Below, one piece after another: positions 16,318-24,985 of a stretch of 64,000 bases of DNA. Within the stretch, counting starts at the first letter, position 1. Each line of letters opens with the position of its first letter. The translations under genes and the position numbers were made by a program. The notes beneath the pieces are model-generated. The model searched no databases and was not told the DNA's origin. It was given only the letters and a program-made list of their open reading frames with translations. Source of the DNA: an uncultured Roseobacter sp. GTDB lineage: Bacteria > Pseudomonadota > Alphaproteobacteria > Rhodobacterales > Rhodobacteraceae. Location: assembly GCF_947496515.1 (NCBI RefSeq), contig NZ_CANMDB010000014.1, positions 36,885 to 100,884 of the forward strand. Reading direction: 5' to 3'.

Positions 16318-17258
16318 GGGGCCGTGTCCGCCGGGTCGATGATCGTCAGCCCCGCTGTGATATGGGCCATCTTTTCGATCTCCGCACAAATCCAGTCGCG
16401 GAAGGCTCTGACATGTGGGCGGTTCTCGGTGCCCTTGGGGCAGAGGAACCGGAACCGTGCCCCGGTTGCGATGGCCACACCATAGGGGCTCACCAACCGG
16501 CCTTCGTCGATGTCCTTGACCACCAGAGCCCGCCGCCCCAGCACCACGCCCACACCGGCAAGAGCTGCGTCCACCGCATGGTCGGCCTGGCTGAAACGGG
16601 GGCCGTGGTCCGGATCATGATCGACGCCCACGGCCGCAAACCAGGCTTTCCAATCACAGGGTGGATCCAGAAACTTGATCGAATCGTCAAAGATGAGCGG
16701 CGCCTTGGTCAGGCTTTGAGGATCCGGGAATTGCGCGGCCAGCGCGGGGGTCATAACCGGCGCCAACCATTCATCCGCAAGCGGCAGACTGTAAAGCTGA
16801 TCATCACTACGCCGACCAAAGCGGATTGCCACGTCGATGGCGTCGCGCCCGAAGTCCATGATCCGCAGCGACGCGGAAAAGCGCAGCTCAATCTCCGGGT
16901 GTGCCTGCGCAAATTCATACAGCCGCGGCGCAAGCCATTTGGCGGTAAACGCAGGCCCTGCGGTGATCGTGAGCGATTGGTCATCTTGCAGCCGCTGGAC
17001 CCGACGCCAGGCGTTGGCCAGCGTTTGAAAAGCGTCAGCGGCTCCCGGGGCTAGGGCAGCACCCGCTTCGGTCAACTCCACCGCACGGTTCAGGCGCCTG
17101 AACAGCGCTGTGCCCAGATGCTCTTCCAGCGACTTGATCTGAAAACTGAGCGCTGCCGGTGTGACAGACAATTCCTCTGCCGCCTTCGCAAAAGACATGT
17201 GTCGCGCAGCAGCATCAAAGGCGCGCAAGGCGGTGAGGGGGGGTAGCCGGTCTGCCAT
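16314..17258 (-). CDS. LysR family regulator, GcvA-like
   Basis: A 314-residue LysR-type regulator. The N-terminal winged helix is LTALRAFDAAARHMSFAKAA with EELSVTPAALSFQIKSLEEH as recognition part; the rest is a periplasmic-binding-like sensor domain. The opening PPLTALRAFDAAARH and the WLAPRL motif are typical of the GcvA subgroup, whose first member controls the glycine cleavage genes. Here it is coupled to an EamA exporter gene and divergent from a tiny gene at 17364; the 105 bases between them are the likely operator region. Confidence 0.9.
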   Translation of the reverse strand: MADRLPPLTALRAFDAAARHMSFAKAAEELSVTPAALSFQIKSLEEHLGTALFRRLNRAVELTEAGAALAPGAADAFQTLANAWRRVQRLQDDQSLTITAGPAFTAKWLAPRLYEFAQAHPEIELRFSASLRIMDFGRDAIDVAIRFGRRSDDQLYSLPLADEWLAPVMTPALAAQFPDPQSLTKAPLIFDDSIKFLDPPCDWKAWFAAVGVDHDPDHGPRFSQADHAVDAALAGVGVVLGRRALVVKDIDEGRLVSPYGVAIATGARFRFLCPKGTENRPHVRAFRDWICAEIEKMAHITAGLTIIDPADTAP

Positions 17259-17363
17259 GTTCAGTTAAGTACAGCTTATCTGAAGCGATGAGAAGTCTCG
17301 TTTGTCAGGATGGTTGGGAGTTGCCATCTTGGGTTCAGAACAGATCATCTGAGGAGAGACAAG

Positions 17364-17483
17364 ATGTTTGAAGCAACCACAGATAGCCGTACCCGGGATG
17401 CCATGCAGCGTGCCCATGAGGTCCGCGGCGAAGTCTTCAAGGATGCTTGGGCTTGGCTGTTCCCCGCGGCACGCCAAACCTGA
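17364..17483 (+). CDS. small conserved-looking protein of unknown function
   Basis: A 39-residue open frame, MFEATTDSRTRDAMQRAHEV onward, closing with a Trp-rich tail DAWAWLFPA. A strong GAGGAGAG site (17351-17358) ends 5 bases before the ATG, and a factor-independent terminator follows 14 bases after the stop. A ribosome site plus a dedicated terminator argues for a real short transcript. The charged helix followed by a hydrophobic end suggests membrane contact. I believe similar small proteins occur in related bacteria, but this was not checked. It is divergent from the LysR gene. Confidence 0.6.
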   Translation: MFEATTDSRTRDAMQRAHEVRGEVFKDAWAWLFPAARQT

Positions 17484-17496
17484 TGCAAGCCTGTAG

Positions 17497-17527
17497 AAAA
17501 GGGCCGGCGCGTATCACCGGCCCTTTT
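17497..17527. terminator. bidirectional terminator
   Basis: A perfect 11-bp stem AAAAGGGCCGG / CCGGCCCTTTT encloses a 9-base loop. The T-run on one side and A-run on the other let it serve both the small gene from the left and phaB from the right. Confidence 0.9.
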
Positions 17528-17531
17528 GTGA

Positions 17532-18254
17532 TCAGACGAAGAACTGTGCCCCATTGGCGGAAATAGTGGAACCGTTGATGAAACCGGCGTCATCGGAGGC
17601 CAGAAACACCACGCAGCGCGCGATTTCTTCCGGCTCGCCCAGACGGCCCGCAGGGATCTGACCGATGATCGACTCGCGGACTTTTTCTGGAACAGCCATG
17701 ACCATTTCGGTCGCGATGTAGCCGGGGCAGATCGCGTTGGCGGTGATCCCCGCGCGCGCACCTTCCTGAGCCAGGGATTTCACGATGCCCAGATCGCCTG
17801 CCTTTGTTGCCGCATAGTTCACCTGCGCGAATTGTCCCTTTTGGCCGTTGATCGAGCTGATGACGATCACACGCCCGAACTTGCGCTCCCGCATGCCGGG
17901 CCAGATCGGGTGCACGGTATTGAAAACGCCGGTCAGGTTGGTGTCGATCACTTCCTGCCACTGCTCCGGCGTCATCTTGTGGAAGGGCGCGTCCCGGGTG
18001 ATGCCCGCGTTTGCGACGACGACGTCGATAGGGCCCAAGTCCGCTTCAACCGATGCGATTCCGTCCTTGCAGGCGCCGTAGTCCGAGACATTCCACTTGT
18101 AGGTTTTTATGCCGCTTTCGTCCGTGAATTTCGCGGCGGCTTCGTCATTGCCCGCATAGGTTGCGGCGACGCTGTAGCCTGCGTCTTTCAACGCATTTGA
18201 GATCGACGCGCCGATGCCTCGGCTGCCTCCGGTGACAAGAGCGACACGGGACAT
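17532..18254 (-). CDS. phaB: acetoacetyl-CoA reductase PhaB
   Basis: A 240-residue short-chain dehydrogenase that reduces acetoacetyl-CoA to (R)-3-hydroxybutyryl-CoA with NADPH, the second step to polyhydroxybutyrate. The cofactor motif is TGGSRGIG near residue 8, followed by NAGITRDAPFHKM. The catalytic set is Ser in VISSINGQKGQF, then Tyr and Lys in YAATKAG. ATEMV and NGAQFF fit PhaB rather than FabG. It is downstream of phaA on the same strand with a 124-base gap. No synthase (phaC) gene is in the window. Confidence 0.93.
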   Translation of the reverse strand: MSRVALVTGGSRGIGASISNALKDAGYSVAATYAGNDEAAAKFTDESGIKTYKWNVSDYGACKDGIASVEADLGPIDVVVANAGITRDAPFHKMTPEQWQEVIDTNLTGVFNTVHPIWPGMRERKFGRVIVISSINGQKGQFAQVNYAATKAGDLGIVKSLAQEGARAGITANAICPGYIATEMVMAVPEKVRESIIGQIPAGRLGEPEEIARCVVFLASDDAGFINGSTISANGAQFFV

Positions 18255-18378
18255 AGGGAATCCTCCTCAGTTTTTTCTGATAATCTTGTTAGGCAGTTGA
18301 TGTGGGCAGCGCAACAATATTACGCAGCGCTGCCGTCAATCATACAGTGCATGGCTGTGGTCAGCCATGCGAGATGGC

Positions 18379-19554
18379 TCAGGAGCGTTCAAGGCACATG
18401 GCGACACCCATGCCGCCGCCGATGCAGAGCGTGGCGAGGCCCTTCTTGGCGTCGCGCCGTTTCATCTCGAACAGCAGAGTGTTGAGAATGCGCGCGCCAG
18501 AGGCGCCGATGGGGTGGCCGATGGCAATGGCGCCACCGTTGACATTCACCACGTCCGGGTTCCAGCCCATGTCCTTGTTGACGGCGCACGCCTGCGCCGC
18601 AAAAGCCTCGTTTGCCTCGACCAGATCCAGATCCTCGGCTTTCCAGCCCGCTTTCTCCAACGCCTTGCGGCTGGCAAAGATCGGTCCGGCGCCCATGATG
18701 GACGGGTCGAGCCCCACTGTCGCAAAGCTCGCGATCCGGGCCAGCGGCTCGATACCGCGTTTCTCGGCCTCATCCGCCGACATCAGAAGTGCCGCGGCAG
18801 CGCCGTCGTTGAGGCCAGAGGCATTGGCTGCGGTGACCGACCCGTCCTTGGTGAAGGCGGGTCTCAGTTTCTGCATCGCGTCGATTGTCGCGCCGTGACG
18901 GATGTATTCGTCCTGGTCGACAACCGTATCGCCTTTGCGCCCTTTGACCGTGAAAGCCATGATCTCGTCCGCGAACTTTCCGGCCTTTTGTGCCGCTTCG
19001 GCCTTGTTCTGGGAGGCGACGGCGAATTCGTCCTGCTGTTCCCGCCCGATTTGCCATTTCTCGGCGACATTCTCGGCGGTCTGGCCCATGTGGTAGCCGT
19101 TGAAGGCATCCCAAAGGCCGTCGCGGATCATCGTGTCGATGTACTTGACGTCACCCATCTTGTGCCCGGCGCGCAGGGGGGCCGCGTGGGGCGACAGGGT
19201 CATGTTTTCCTGACCGCCGGCTGCAACGATCTCTGCATCGCCCAGTTGTATGTGTTGTGCCGCGAGCGCAACCGCACGTAGGCCGGACCCACAGACCTGG
19301 TTGATGGTCCAGGCCGCACTTTCCTGCGGCAGACCCGCGTTGATATGTGCCTGACGGGCGGGGTTCTGGCCTTGCGCCGCGGTCAGCACCTGCCCGAGGA
19401 TCGTCTCGGACACGTCGGCACTCTCCACACCCGCGCGTGCGACAATCTCTTTCAGCACGGCCGCGCCGAGATCATGCGCCGGAGTGGTTGCGAAAGATCC
19501 GCCGAAACTGCCAACGGCGGTACGAGCTGCAGAAGCGATAACGACATTCGTCAT
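18379..19554 (-). CDS. phaA: acetyl-CoA acetyltransferase (beta-ketothiolase) PhaA
   Basis: A 391-residue thiolase condensing two acetyl-CoA to acetoacetyl-CoA, the first step to polyhydroxybutyrate. The acyl-carrying Cys is in [11 protein letters not shown] (about residue 89). The catalytic His is in [12 protein letters not shown] and the second Cys in [11 protein letters not shown] close to the C-terminus. The start at [15 protein letters not shown] is the family start; an upstream ATG has no similarity. It is the first gene of the phaA-phaB pair. Confidence 0.95.
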   Translation of the reverse strand: MTNVVIASAARTAVGSFGGSFATTPAHDLGAAVLKEIVARAGVESADVSETILGQVLTAAQGQNPARQAHINAGLPQESAAWTINQVCGSGLRAVALAAQHIQLGDAEIVAAGGQENMTLSPHAAPLRAGHKMGDVKYIDTMIRDGLWDAFNGYHMGQTAENVAEKWQIGREQQDEFAVASQNKAEAAQKAGKFADEIMAFTVKGRKGDTVVDQDEYIRHGATIDAMQKLRPAFTKDGSVTAANASGLNDGAAAALLMSADEAEKRGIEPLARIASFATVGLDPSIMGAGPIFASRKALEKAGWKAEDLDLVEANEAFAAQACAVNKDMGWNPDVVNVNGGAIAIGHPIGASGARILNTLLFEMKRRDAKKGLATLCIGGGMGVAMCLERS

Positions 19555-19714
19555 ATGGATTGGTCCTTTGCCAGTTCCGGAAAAGGGCAATCATTGGGAC
19601 GCCAGTTCGATGGGCCCCCACCCCTCACCTGTCATGAGGGGTGCATAGCTCATTCGCTGCAGGGCAGCAACCGGATGGCACGGGCGCGCATCCGTCGGTC
19701 CGCGGAAACGGACG

Positions 19715-20557
19715 CTATACACGTTCTTTCTTGGAGGTGTCGCGCAGCCAGTGCGGCCGGGTTGTGGCAGCCGCAAAGTAGTGGCCCTGCAGACAGTCGA
19801 CCCCAAGCCTGATGAGCATCTCCGCGTCACGTTCGGTTTCCACGTACTCGGCGACAGTCAGCATGTCGAAGTGCTTTGCAATCGCTACGAGCGCCGCCGT
19901 CATCGCCTGGTTGTCCGGATCATCCGCGATCCCTTGCACGAATTGACCGTCGATCTTCAGGATATCGAAAAAGAAGTCCTTGAAGTACCGAAGCGCGGTA
20001 TACCCTGCGCCAAAGTCATCCATGGCAAAACAGATCCCTTCGACCTGCAGCCGGTCCATGAAGTCCACGACCAGTTCCGGCACCATCATGGCCGAGCTTT
20101 CCGTGATCTCCAGGATCAGCCGTTCGGCAATCAGCGGATCCCGTGTCAGCCACTGATCGAGCGTGCGGTTCCACTGCTGGTATCCGATAGACCGTGCGGA
20201 CATGTTGATCGATAGGCGCAGGCCCGGGTTCTCGTGCAGGGCTTGCATCCCCAGACCGAGCGCAAGCGTGTCCAGCTGCCGACCCATCTCCGAGCTTTCG
20301 ATCGTGTCCATAAAGTCGCCAGCCGGAATGACACGCCCTGTCGAATCGAGCACACGGATCAGCCCTTCGTAAAAGGCGACCTTGCCGGTTGCGCGAGCCT
20401 GCATGATGGGCTGAAATGCGAGCAATATCTGTTTGTGCTTGATCGCCTCTGCAACCATTTGCATGGTACTGCGATCCCGTTGTGATACAGCAAATTGAAG
20501 CGGGTTTTCGGATCCCACGGCGAGATCGGCAAACTTTCTTTTCCGGGGTCCGGGCAT
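19715..20557 (-). CDS. EAL-domain c-di-GMP phosphodiesterase
   Basis: A 280-residue protein made of a short N-terminal part (about 45 residues) and one EAL domain. Its signature is EGLIRV in place of EALLR, keeping the catalytic Glu. The other metal and substrate residues are present: Asn in SINMSARS, Glu in LEITESS, two Asp in DDFGAGYT, Lys in LKIDGQF, Glu in AEYVET and Gln in LQGHYF. Hydrolysis of c-di-GMP is therefore likely. No GGDEF, sensor or membrane part is seen, so it should be cytoplasmic. A GTG at 20587 is an alternative start. Confidence 0.87.
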   Translation of the reverse strand: MPGPRKRKFADLAVGSENPLQFAVSQRDRSTMQMVAEAIKHKQILLAFQPIMQARATGKVAFYEGLIRVLDSTGRVIPAGDFMDTIESSEMGRQLDTLALGLGMQALHENPGLRLSINMSARSIGYQQWNRTLDQWLTRDPLIAERLILEITESSAMMVPELVVDFMDRLQVEGICFAMDDFGAGYTALRYFKDFFFDILKIDGQFVQGIADDPDNQAMTAALVAIAKHFDMLTVAEYVETERDAEMLIRLGVDCLQGHYFAAATTRPHWLRDTSKKERV

Positions 20558-20689
20558 CGCAACCTCATGTTCTGGCTTCTCCCTCACCCTGATGCTTCAG
20601 GTGCTAAAATCGCGTAAATATTCCTATTTTGTTCTAATTTTGTCTCGTTTAATCTATTGAAAAGTAAGGTAAACGAAAGGAAAACCCTG

Positions 20690-21259
20690 ATGGAGCGATG
20701 TGGCTGGGCCGGACCGGATCAAATCTATCTTGATTATCATGATACCGACTGGGGCGTTCCGGAATATGACAGTCGCGCGCTGTGGGAAAAACTGATCCTG
20801 GATGGTTTTCAGGCCGGGCTCAGCTGGATCACCATATTGAAAAAGCGAGAGAATTTCCGCACAGCCTTTGCGGGCTTCGATCCGGATGTGATTGCAGGCT
20901 GGGGCGCGGCGGAGGTCGACAGGCTGGTGACGGATCCCGGTATCATCCGGCACCGAGGCAAGATCGAAGCAACGATCGGCAACGCCCGGGCCTGGCAAAA
21001 GATAGAGGCAGAGGGCGGGTTCGACACCTTCTTGTGGAACTACATGGGGGGTGCACCGCTACAGAATAACTGGCAGACCCTCGAAGAGGTGCCCGCCTTC
21101 ACGCCCTTATCCCAGCAGATATCCAAGGATCTCAAGGCCGCGGGCTTCCGATTCTGTGGCCCGACGATCGTCTACGCCTTCATGCAGGCGGTCGGCATGG
21201 TGAACGATCATCTGGTCACCTGCCCGCGCCATGCAGAAGTTGCCGCCATGAGACGTTGA
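20690..21259 (+). CDS. tag: DNA-3-methyladenine glycosylase I
   Basis: Tag removes 3-methyladenine from alkylated DNA in base excision repair. The 189-residue protein opens with MERCGWAGPD. The zinc ligands known in E. coli Tag are all there: Cys4, His17 (DYHDTDWGVPE) and the C-terminal His and Cys in DHLVTCPRH. LILDGFQAGLSWITILKKR carries the base-recognition residues. The start was placed at the conserved MERCGW after AAAGGA; an in-frame TTG 33 bases earlier is less likely. It is transcribed toward rpsD, with a 135-base gap. Confidence 0.95.
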   Translation: MERCGWAGPDQIYLDYHDTDWGVPEYDSRALWEKLILDGFQAGLSWITILKKRENFRTAFAGFDPDVIAGWGAAEVDRLVTDPGIIRHRGKIEATIGNARAWQKIEAEGGFDTFLWNYMGGAPLQNNWQTLEEVPAFTPLSQQISKDLKAAGFRFCGPTIVYAFMQAVGMVNDHLVTCPRHAEVAAMRR

Positions 21260-21394
21260 CACCGGTTTCAGGCGCAGTATAAGCGCGGCTTCATTGGTGT
21301 TGGTGGCCCCCGCGAGGGGATGCCTGTCGGGTCTTCGGACCAGAGGACAACGCCCTTCATCGCCCGAGAGGGCCACATCGGAAGGATATCAGCC

Positions 21395-22015
21395 GTGACC
21401 AAACGCACCGCTGCCAAATACAAGATCGACCGCCGCATGGGCGAAAACATCTGGGGCCGCCCCAAGTCTCCCGTCAATCGCCGTGAGTACGGCCCCGGCC
21501 AACACGGCCAGCGCCGCAAGGGTAAGCTGAGCGATTTCGGCATCCAGTTGCGCGCCAAGCAAAAGCTCAAAGGCTACTACGGCGACCTGACCGAAAAGCA
21601 GTTCCGCCGCATCTATGCGGAGGCCGAGCGGGTCAAGGGCGACACCGGTGAGAACCTGATCGGTCTGCTGGAGCGTCGTTTGGACGCCGTCGTCTACCGC
21701 GCGAAACTCGTGCCGACCGTCTTTGCGGCCCGTCAGTTCGTCAACCACAAGCATGTCCGCGTGAACGGCAAGATCGTCAACATCCCCTCCTACCGCGTGA
21801 AAGAGGGTGACGTGATCGAGGTCCGCGACCGGTCCAAGCAAATGGCCGCACTCATCGAGGCCACGCAGCTGCCCGAGCGTGACGTGCCCGACTACATCGA
21901 AGCGGACCATTCCAAGATGGCGGCAACCTTCGTGCGGACGCCTGCGCTTGGGGACGTGCCCTATCCGGTGATGATGGAGCCAAACCTCGTCGTGGAATTC
22001 TACGCGAAGAACTAA
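21395..22015 (+). CDS. rpsD: 30S ribosomal protein S4
   Basis: S4 starts assembly of the small ribosomal subunit by binding 16S rRNA. The 206-residue protein has the N-terminal domain [20 protein letters not shown], without the zinc-binding cysteines of the C+ form, and a typical S4 RNA-binding domain ([17 protein letters not shown] to [19 protein letters not shown]). The start is GTG at 21395, 9 bases after GGAAGGA. As in other alphaproteobacteria, rpsD stands alone outside the alpha operon and ends at its own terminator. Confidence 0.97.
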   Translation: MTKRTAAKYKIDRRMGENIWGRPKSPVNRREYGPGQHGQRRKGKLSDFGIQLRAKQKLKGYYGDLTEKQFRRIYAEAERVKGDTGENLIGLLERRLDAVVYRAKLVPTVFAARQFVNHKHVRVNGKIVNIPSYRVKEGDVIEVRDRSKQMAALIEATQLPERDVPDYIEADHSKMAATFVRTPALGDVPYPVMMEPNLVVEFYAKN

Positions 22016-22042
22016 GGTCCTTCGCCGAACCAATAGCCTTGG

Positions 22043-22077
22043 GGGCCGCGCGGGATCAGACCGGCGCGGCCCTTTTT
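22043..22077 (+). terminator. rpsD terminator
   Basis: A 9-bp stem GGGCCGCGC / GCGCGGCCC with a 12-base loop is followed by five T residues, 28 bases after the rpsD stop: a classic factor-independent terminator. Confidence 0.9.
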
Positions 22078-22156
22078 GCGTGTCGTGCAGGCCGAGATCC
22101 CGCTGGTACCCCCCGGTGCGCCCCGCTAACCTCCGCCCGACAGGAGAGATAACACA

Positions 22157-23242
22157 ATGACCACGGCCCTTTGCCCGCAACCCGGCATCATGGAGATCGC
22201 GCTCTACCAGGGCGGTGCTTCCGCCATCGCCGGTCAAAGCGATCCGCTGAAGCTGAGCTCCAACGAAAACCCCTTTGGTCCGAGCCCCACTGCCGTGACG
22301 GCGGTGGCCGAGGCAGCGGCCAATCTGCATCGCTACCCGTCAACGGACCATGCCCCCCTGCGTGCGGCCATTGCCGAGGTCCACGGGCTGCAGGCGGAGC
22401 GGATCATCTGCGGTGTTGGCTCGGACGAGGTGCTGACCTTGCTGGCCCTGGCTTTTGCGGGGCCGGGGGACGAGGTGCTTTATACCGAGCACGGGTTCTC
22501 GCTCTACCGGATCTTTGCGCTCTCCGCGGGCGCAACACCGGTCGTGGCACCCGAAGCCGACCGCTGTGTTGATGTGGATGCGATCATCGCGCGGATTACG
22601 GAGGCGACACGGCTTATCTACATCGCCAATCCTGCGAACCCCACGGGTACAGGCCTTGACGGAGAGGCGCTGGAACGGCTCGCGGATGCGGTGCCTGCGT
22701 CCTGCCTGCTGGTGCTTGATGGCGCTTACGCGGAGTTCTTTGAGGGCTATGATGGTGGTGCGTCGCTGGTCACCGCGCGGGACAACGTGGTGATGACGCG
22801 CACCTTCTCCAAACTCTACGGGCTGGGGGGGTTGCGCGTCGGCTGGGGCTACGCCAGCCAGCACGTCATTGACGTGCTGAACCGCATCCGCGGGCCCTTT
22901 AACCTGTCGAAACTTGCGCTCGCCGGGGCCGAGGCCGCCGTGCGGGACCGTCAGTTCGTGGAGACTTGCCTGCAGCAGAACGCCGAACAGCGTGCGCGGC
23001 TGACAGGCGGATTGCGGCAACTGGGCGTCAACTGCGACGAAAGCCAGGCCAATTTTGTGCTGGCGCGGTTCGCAGACGAGCCCGAGGCGCTGGCTGCGGA
23101 GACGCATCTGCGCAGCAAGGGCATCCTTGTGCGGCTGGTCAAGGGCTACGGCTTTCCAGAGGCATTGCGCATCACCGTCGGCCAGGCGGATGATGTAACC
23201 CGTGTGCTGGAGGCGCTGGCAGACTTCAGGCGCGCGGGATGA
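22157..23242 (+). CDS. hisC: histidinol-phosphate / aromatic aminotransferase HisC-type
   Basis: A 361-residue PLP-dependent fold type I aminotransferase. Family marks are LSSNENPFGPSP at the N-terminus, ANPANPTGT, LDGAYAEF and the PLP lysine in TRTFSKLYGLGGLRVGW (about residue 219). The HisC family converts imidazole-acetol phosphate to histidinol phosphate, and many members also act on phenylpyruvate or 4-hydroxyphenylpyruvate. Here it overlaps the prephenate dehydrogenase gene by 4 bases and no other his gene is near, so a role in tyrosine and phenylalanine formation is likely, possibly beside histidine. The activity split is inferred from context. Confidence 0.9.
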   Translation: MTTALCPQPGIMEIALYQGGASAIAGQSDPLKLSSNENPFGPSPTAVTAVAEAAANLHRYPSTDHAPLRAAIAEVHGLQAERIICGVGSDEVLTLLALAFAGPGDEVLYTEHGFSLYRIFALSAGATPVVAPEADRCVDVDAIIARITEATRLIYIANPANPTGTGLDGEALERLADAVPASCLLVLDGAYAEFFEGYDGGASLVTARDNVVMTRTFSKLYGLGGLRVGWGYASQHVIDVLNRIRGPFNLSKLALAGAEAAVRDRQFVETCLQQNAEQRARLTGGLRQLGVNCDESQANFVLARFADEPEALAAETHLRSKGILVRLVKGYGFPEALRITVGQADDVTRVLEALADFRRAG

Positions 23243-24159
23243 GTGTGATCTACGACCGTGTAGCGCTGATCGGGCTGGGACTGATTGCCTCGTCGTTGTT
23301 CTGGGCCATCAAGCGCGGTGGCCTCGTGGGCGAGGTCACCGGCTACGCCCGCAGCGCCGAGACCCGCGACACAGCGCGACGCATCGGACTTTGTGACCGG
23401 GTCTGCGACAGCATGGCCGACGCCGTTGATGGGGCGGATCTGGTCATACTGGCCGTGCCCGTGGGCGTGATGGGTGCGGTTGCTGCCGAAATCGCGCCCG
23501 CGCTGAAACCCGGGGCAACCGTCACGGATGTTGGCTCTGTCAAACGTGATGTGATCGACACTGTCGCGCCACATCTGCCCGATACCGTTCACTTTGTTCC
23601 CGGCCATCCGCTGGCGGGGACAGAGCACTCGGGCCCCGAGTCCGGCTTTGCGGAGCTTTTTGACGACCGCTGGTGTCTGCTGGTGCCACCGGACGGGACG
23701 GACCCTGCCGCCATTGCCCGGCTCCGCGCGCTCTGGGAAGGGGTTGGCAGCAATGTCGAAGAGATGGATGCTGATCATCACGACCTCGTCCTCGCCGTCA
23801 CCAGCCACGCGCCGCATCTCATTGCCTATACGATGGTGGGCGTGGCCGATGATCTGCGCCGCGTGACGGACAGCGAGGTGATCAAATACTCCGCGGCCGG
23901 GTTTCGAGACTTCACCCGCATTGCCGCCAGCGACCCGACCATGTGGCGCGATGTCTTTCTGACCAACAAGGACGCCACGCTGGAAATCCTGGGCCGTTTT
24001 ACCGAAGAGCTTTTTGCTTTGCAGCGCGCGATCCGGACAGGTGACGGCGCGCATCTTCACGACTATTTCACCCGGACGCGGGCGATCCGCCGCGGGATTA
24101 TCGAGGCCGGTCAGGACACGGACGCGCCGGACTTTGGCCGCGTCAAGAAGCCGTCATGA
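23239..24159 (+). CDS. tyrC: prephenate/arogenate dehydrogenase
   Basis: A 306-residue NAD(P)-dependent dehydrogenase of tyrosine synthesis that decarboxylates prephenate (or arogenate). The cofactor motif is VALIGLGLIASSLFWAI at residues 8-24, with Ala-Ser where many relatives have Gly-Gly. Conserved blocks are DVGSVKRDV, the substrate-binding FVPGHPLAGTEHSGPESG and TSHAPHLIAY. No chorismate mutase or ACT domain is present. It overlaps hisC by 4 bases (ATGA) and the next gene by 4 bases. Prephenate versus arogenate use cannot be told apart from sequence. Confidence 0.92.
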   Translation: MSVIYDRVALIGLGLIASSLFWAIKRGGLVGEVTGYARSAETRDTARRIGLCDRVCDSMADAVDGADLVILAVPVGVMGAVAAEIAPALKPGATVTDVGSVKRDVIDTVAPHLPDTVHFVPGHPLAGTEHSGPESGFAELFDDRWCLLVPPDGTDPAAIARLRALWEGVGSNVEEMDADHHDLVLAVTSHAPHLIAYTMVGVADDLRRVTDSEVIKYSAAGFRDFTRIAASDPTMWRDVFLTNKDATLEILGRFTEELFALQRAIRTGDGAHLHDYFTRTRAIRRGIIEAGQDTDAPDFGRVKKPS

Positions 24160-24908
24160 CACGTCTGGTTCTGCTCTTCGTTCTGCTTGCGGGGACGGCC
24201 ATGGCCAACCTGCCCGAGAGCGTCAAACGTCCCGTGATGCGCCCGGCGGAGCTGACGCCCGCTGCCGCGGCCTCGGAAACCGTCCGGCGGGCCGGCAGTC
24301 AGGTGCCGCGGGTCTCGCTCAGACCGAAGGAGCGTACCCGTAAGGCGCGTCGCGCCATCCGCCAGCACAAGCGGCTGCGCGCCCGCGGTGCGGTTTGCGG
24401 TGATCCGGCGTTACAGGGAGAGGTCGTCGGGCGGGTCCGTGGACGGCTTGCCGCCTGCGGCGTTGCCGATGCGGTCAGGATCAAATCCGTCTCGGACGTG
24501 CGACTGAGCCAGGCGTCGGTCATGGATTGCGGAACGGCCCAGGCGCTCAGACAATGGGTCGACGTATCGGTCAAACCGAACCTCAGCCGGTTAGGCGGGG
24601 GCGTCGCGGGGCTCCGGGTTGCGGCGCACTACGCCTGCAGGACCCGCAACAATCGCCCCGGCGCCCGCGTTTCGGAACATGGCAAGGGGCGGGCCATCGA
24701 CATCTCCGGCTTTCGGTTGCGCGATGGCTCCACCATTACCGTGCTCAAAGGATGGCACGCGCGCCAGACCGCGCAGGCGCTGCGGCAGATGCACCGGGAT
24801 GCCTGTGGACCCTTCGGCACGGTTCTCGGCCCGGAGGCGGACAGCTACCACCGCGATCACTTCCATTTTGATACTGCCCGGTACCGCAGCGGAACCTACT
24901 GCCGATGA
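24156..24908 (+). CDS. extensin-like C-terminal domain protein (probable peptidoglycan peptidase)
   Basis: A 250-residue secreted protein with a signal peptide (residues 1-17, cleavage near AMA) and a basic, unstructured region at about 35-80. The C-terminal half carries SEHGKGRAIDISGFRL and YHRDHFHFDTARYR, the metal-ligand pattern of the extensin-like (DUF882/VanY-related) family, so D-Ala or murein peptidase activity is plausible. Four Cys in the domain may form disulfides in the periplasm. Its ATG overlaps the prephenate dehydrogenase stop by 4 bases, an odd partner for a cell-wall enzyme. Confidence 0.82.
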   Translation: MTRLVLLFVLLAGTAMANLPESVKRPVMRPAELTPAAAASETVRRAGSQVPRVSLRPKERTRKARRAIRQHKRLRARGAVCGDPALQGEVVGRVRGRLAACGVADAVRIKSVSDVRLSQASVMDCGTAQALRQWVDVSVKPNLSRLGGGVAGLRVAAHYACRTRNNRPGARVSEHGKGRAIDISGFRLRDGSTITVLKGWHARQTAQALRQMHRDACGPFGTVLGPEADSYHRDHFHFDTARYRSGTYCR

Positions 24909-24985
24909 TTACCCGGTCAGCGTGACGGGTTGAGAGCCCCGGGCGTGTGTGATCGGCGGCGGCCCAGGGCGGGCGTCTTGGAGTT

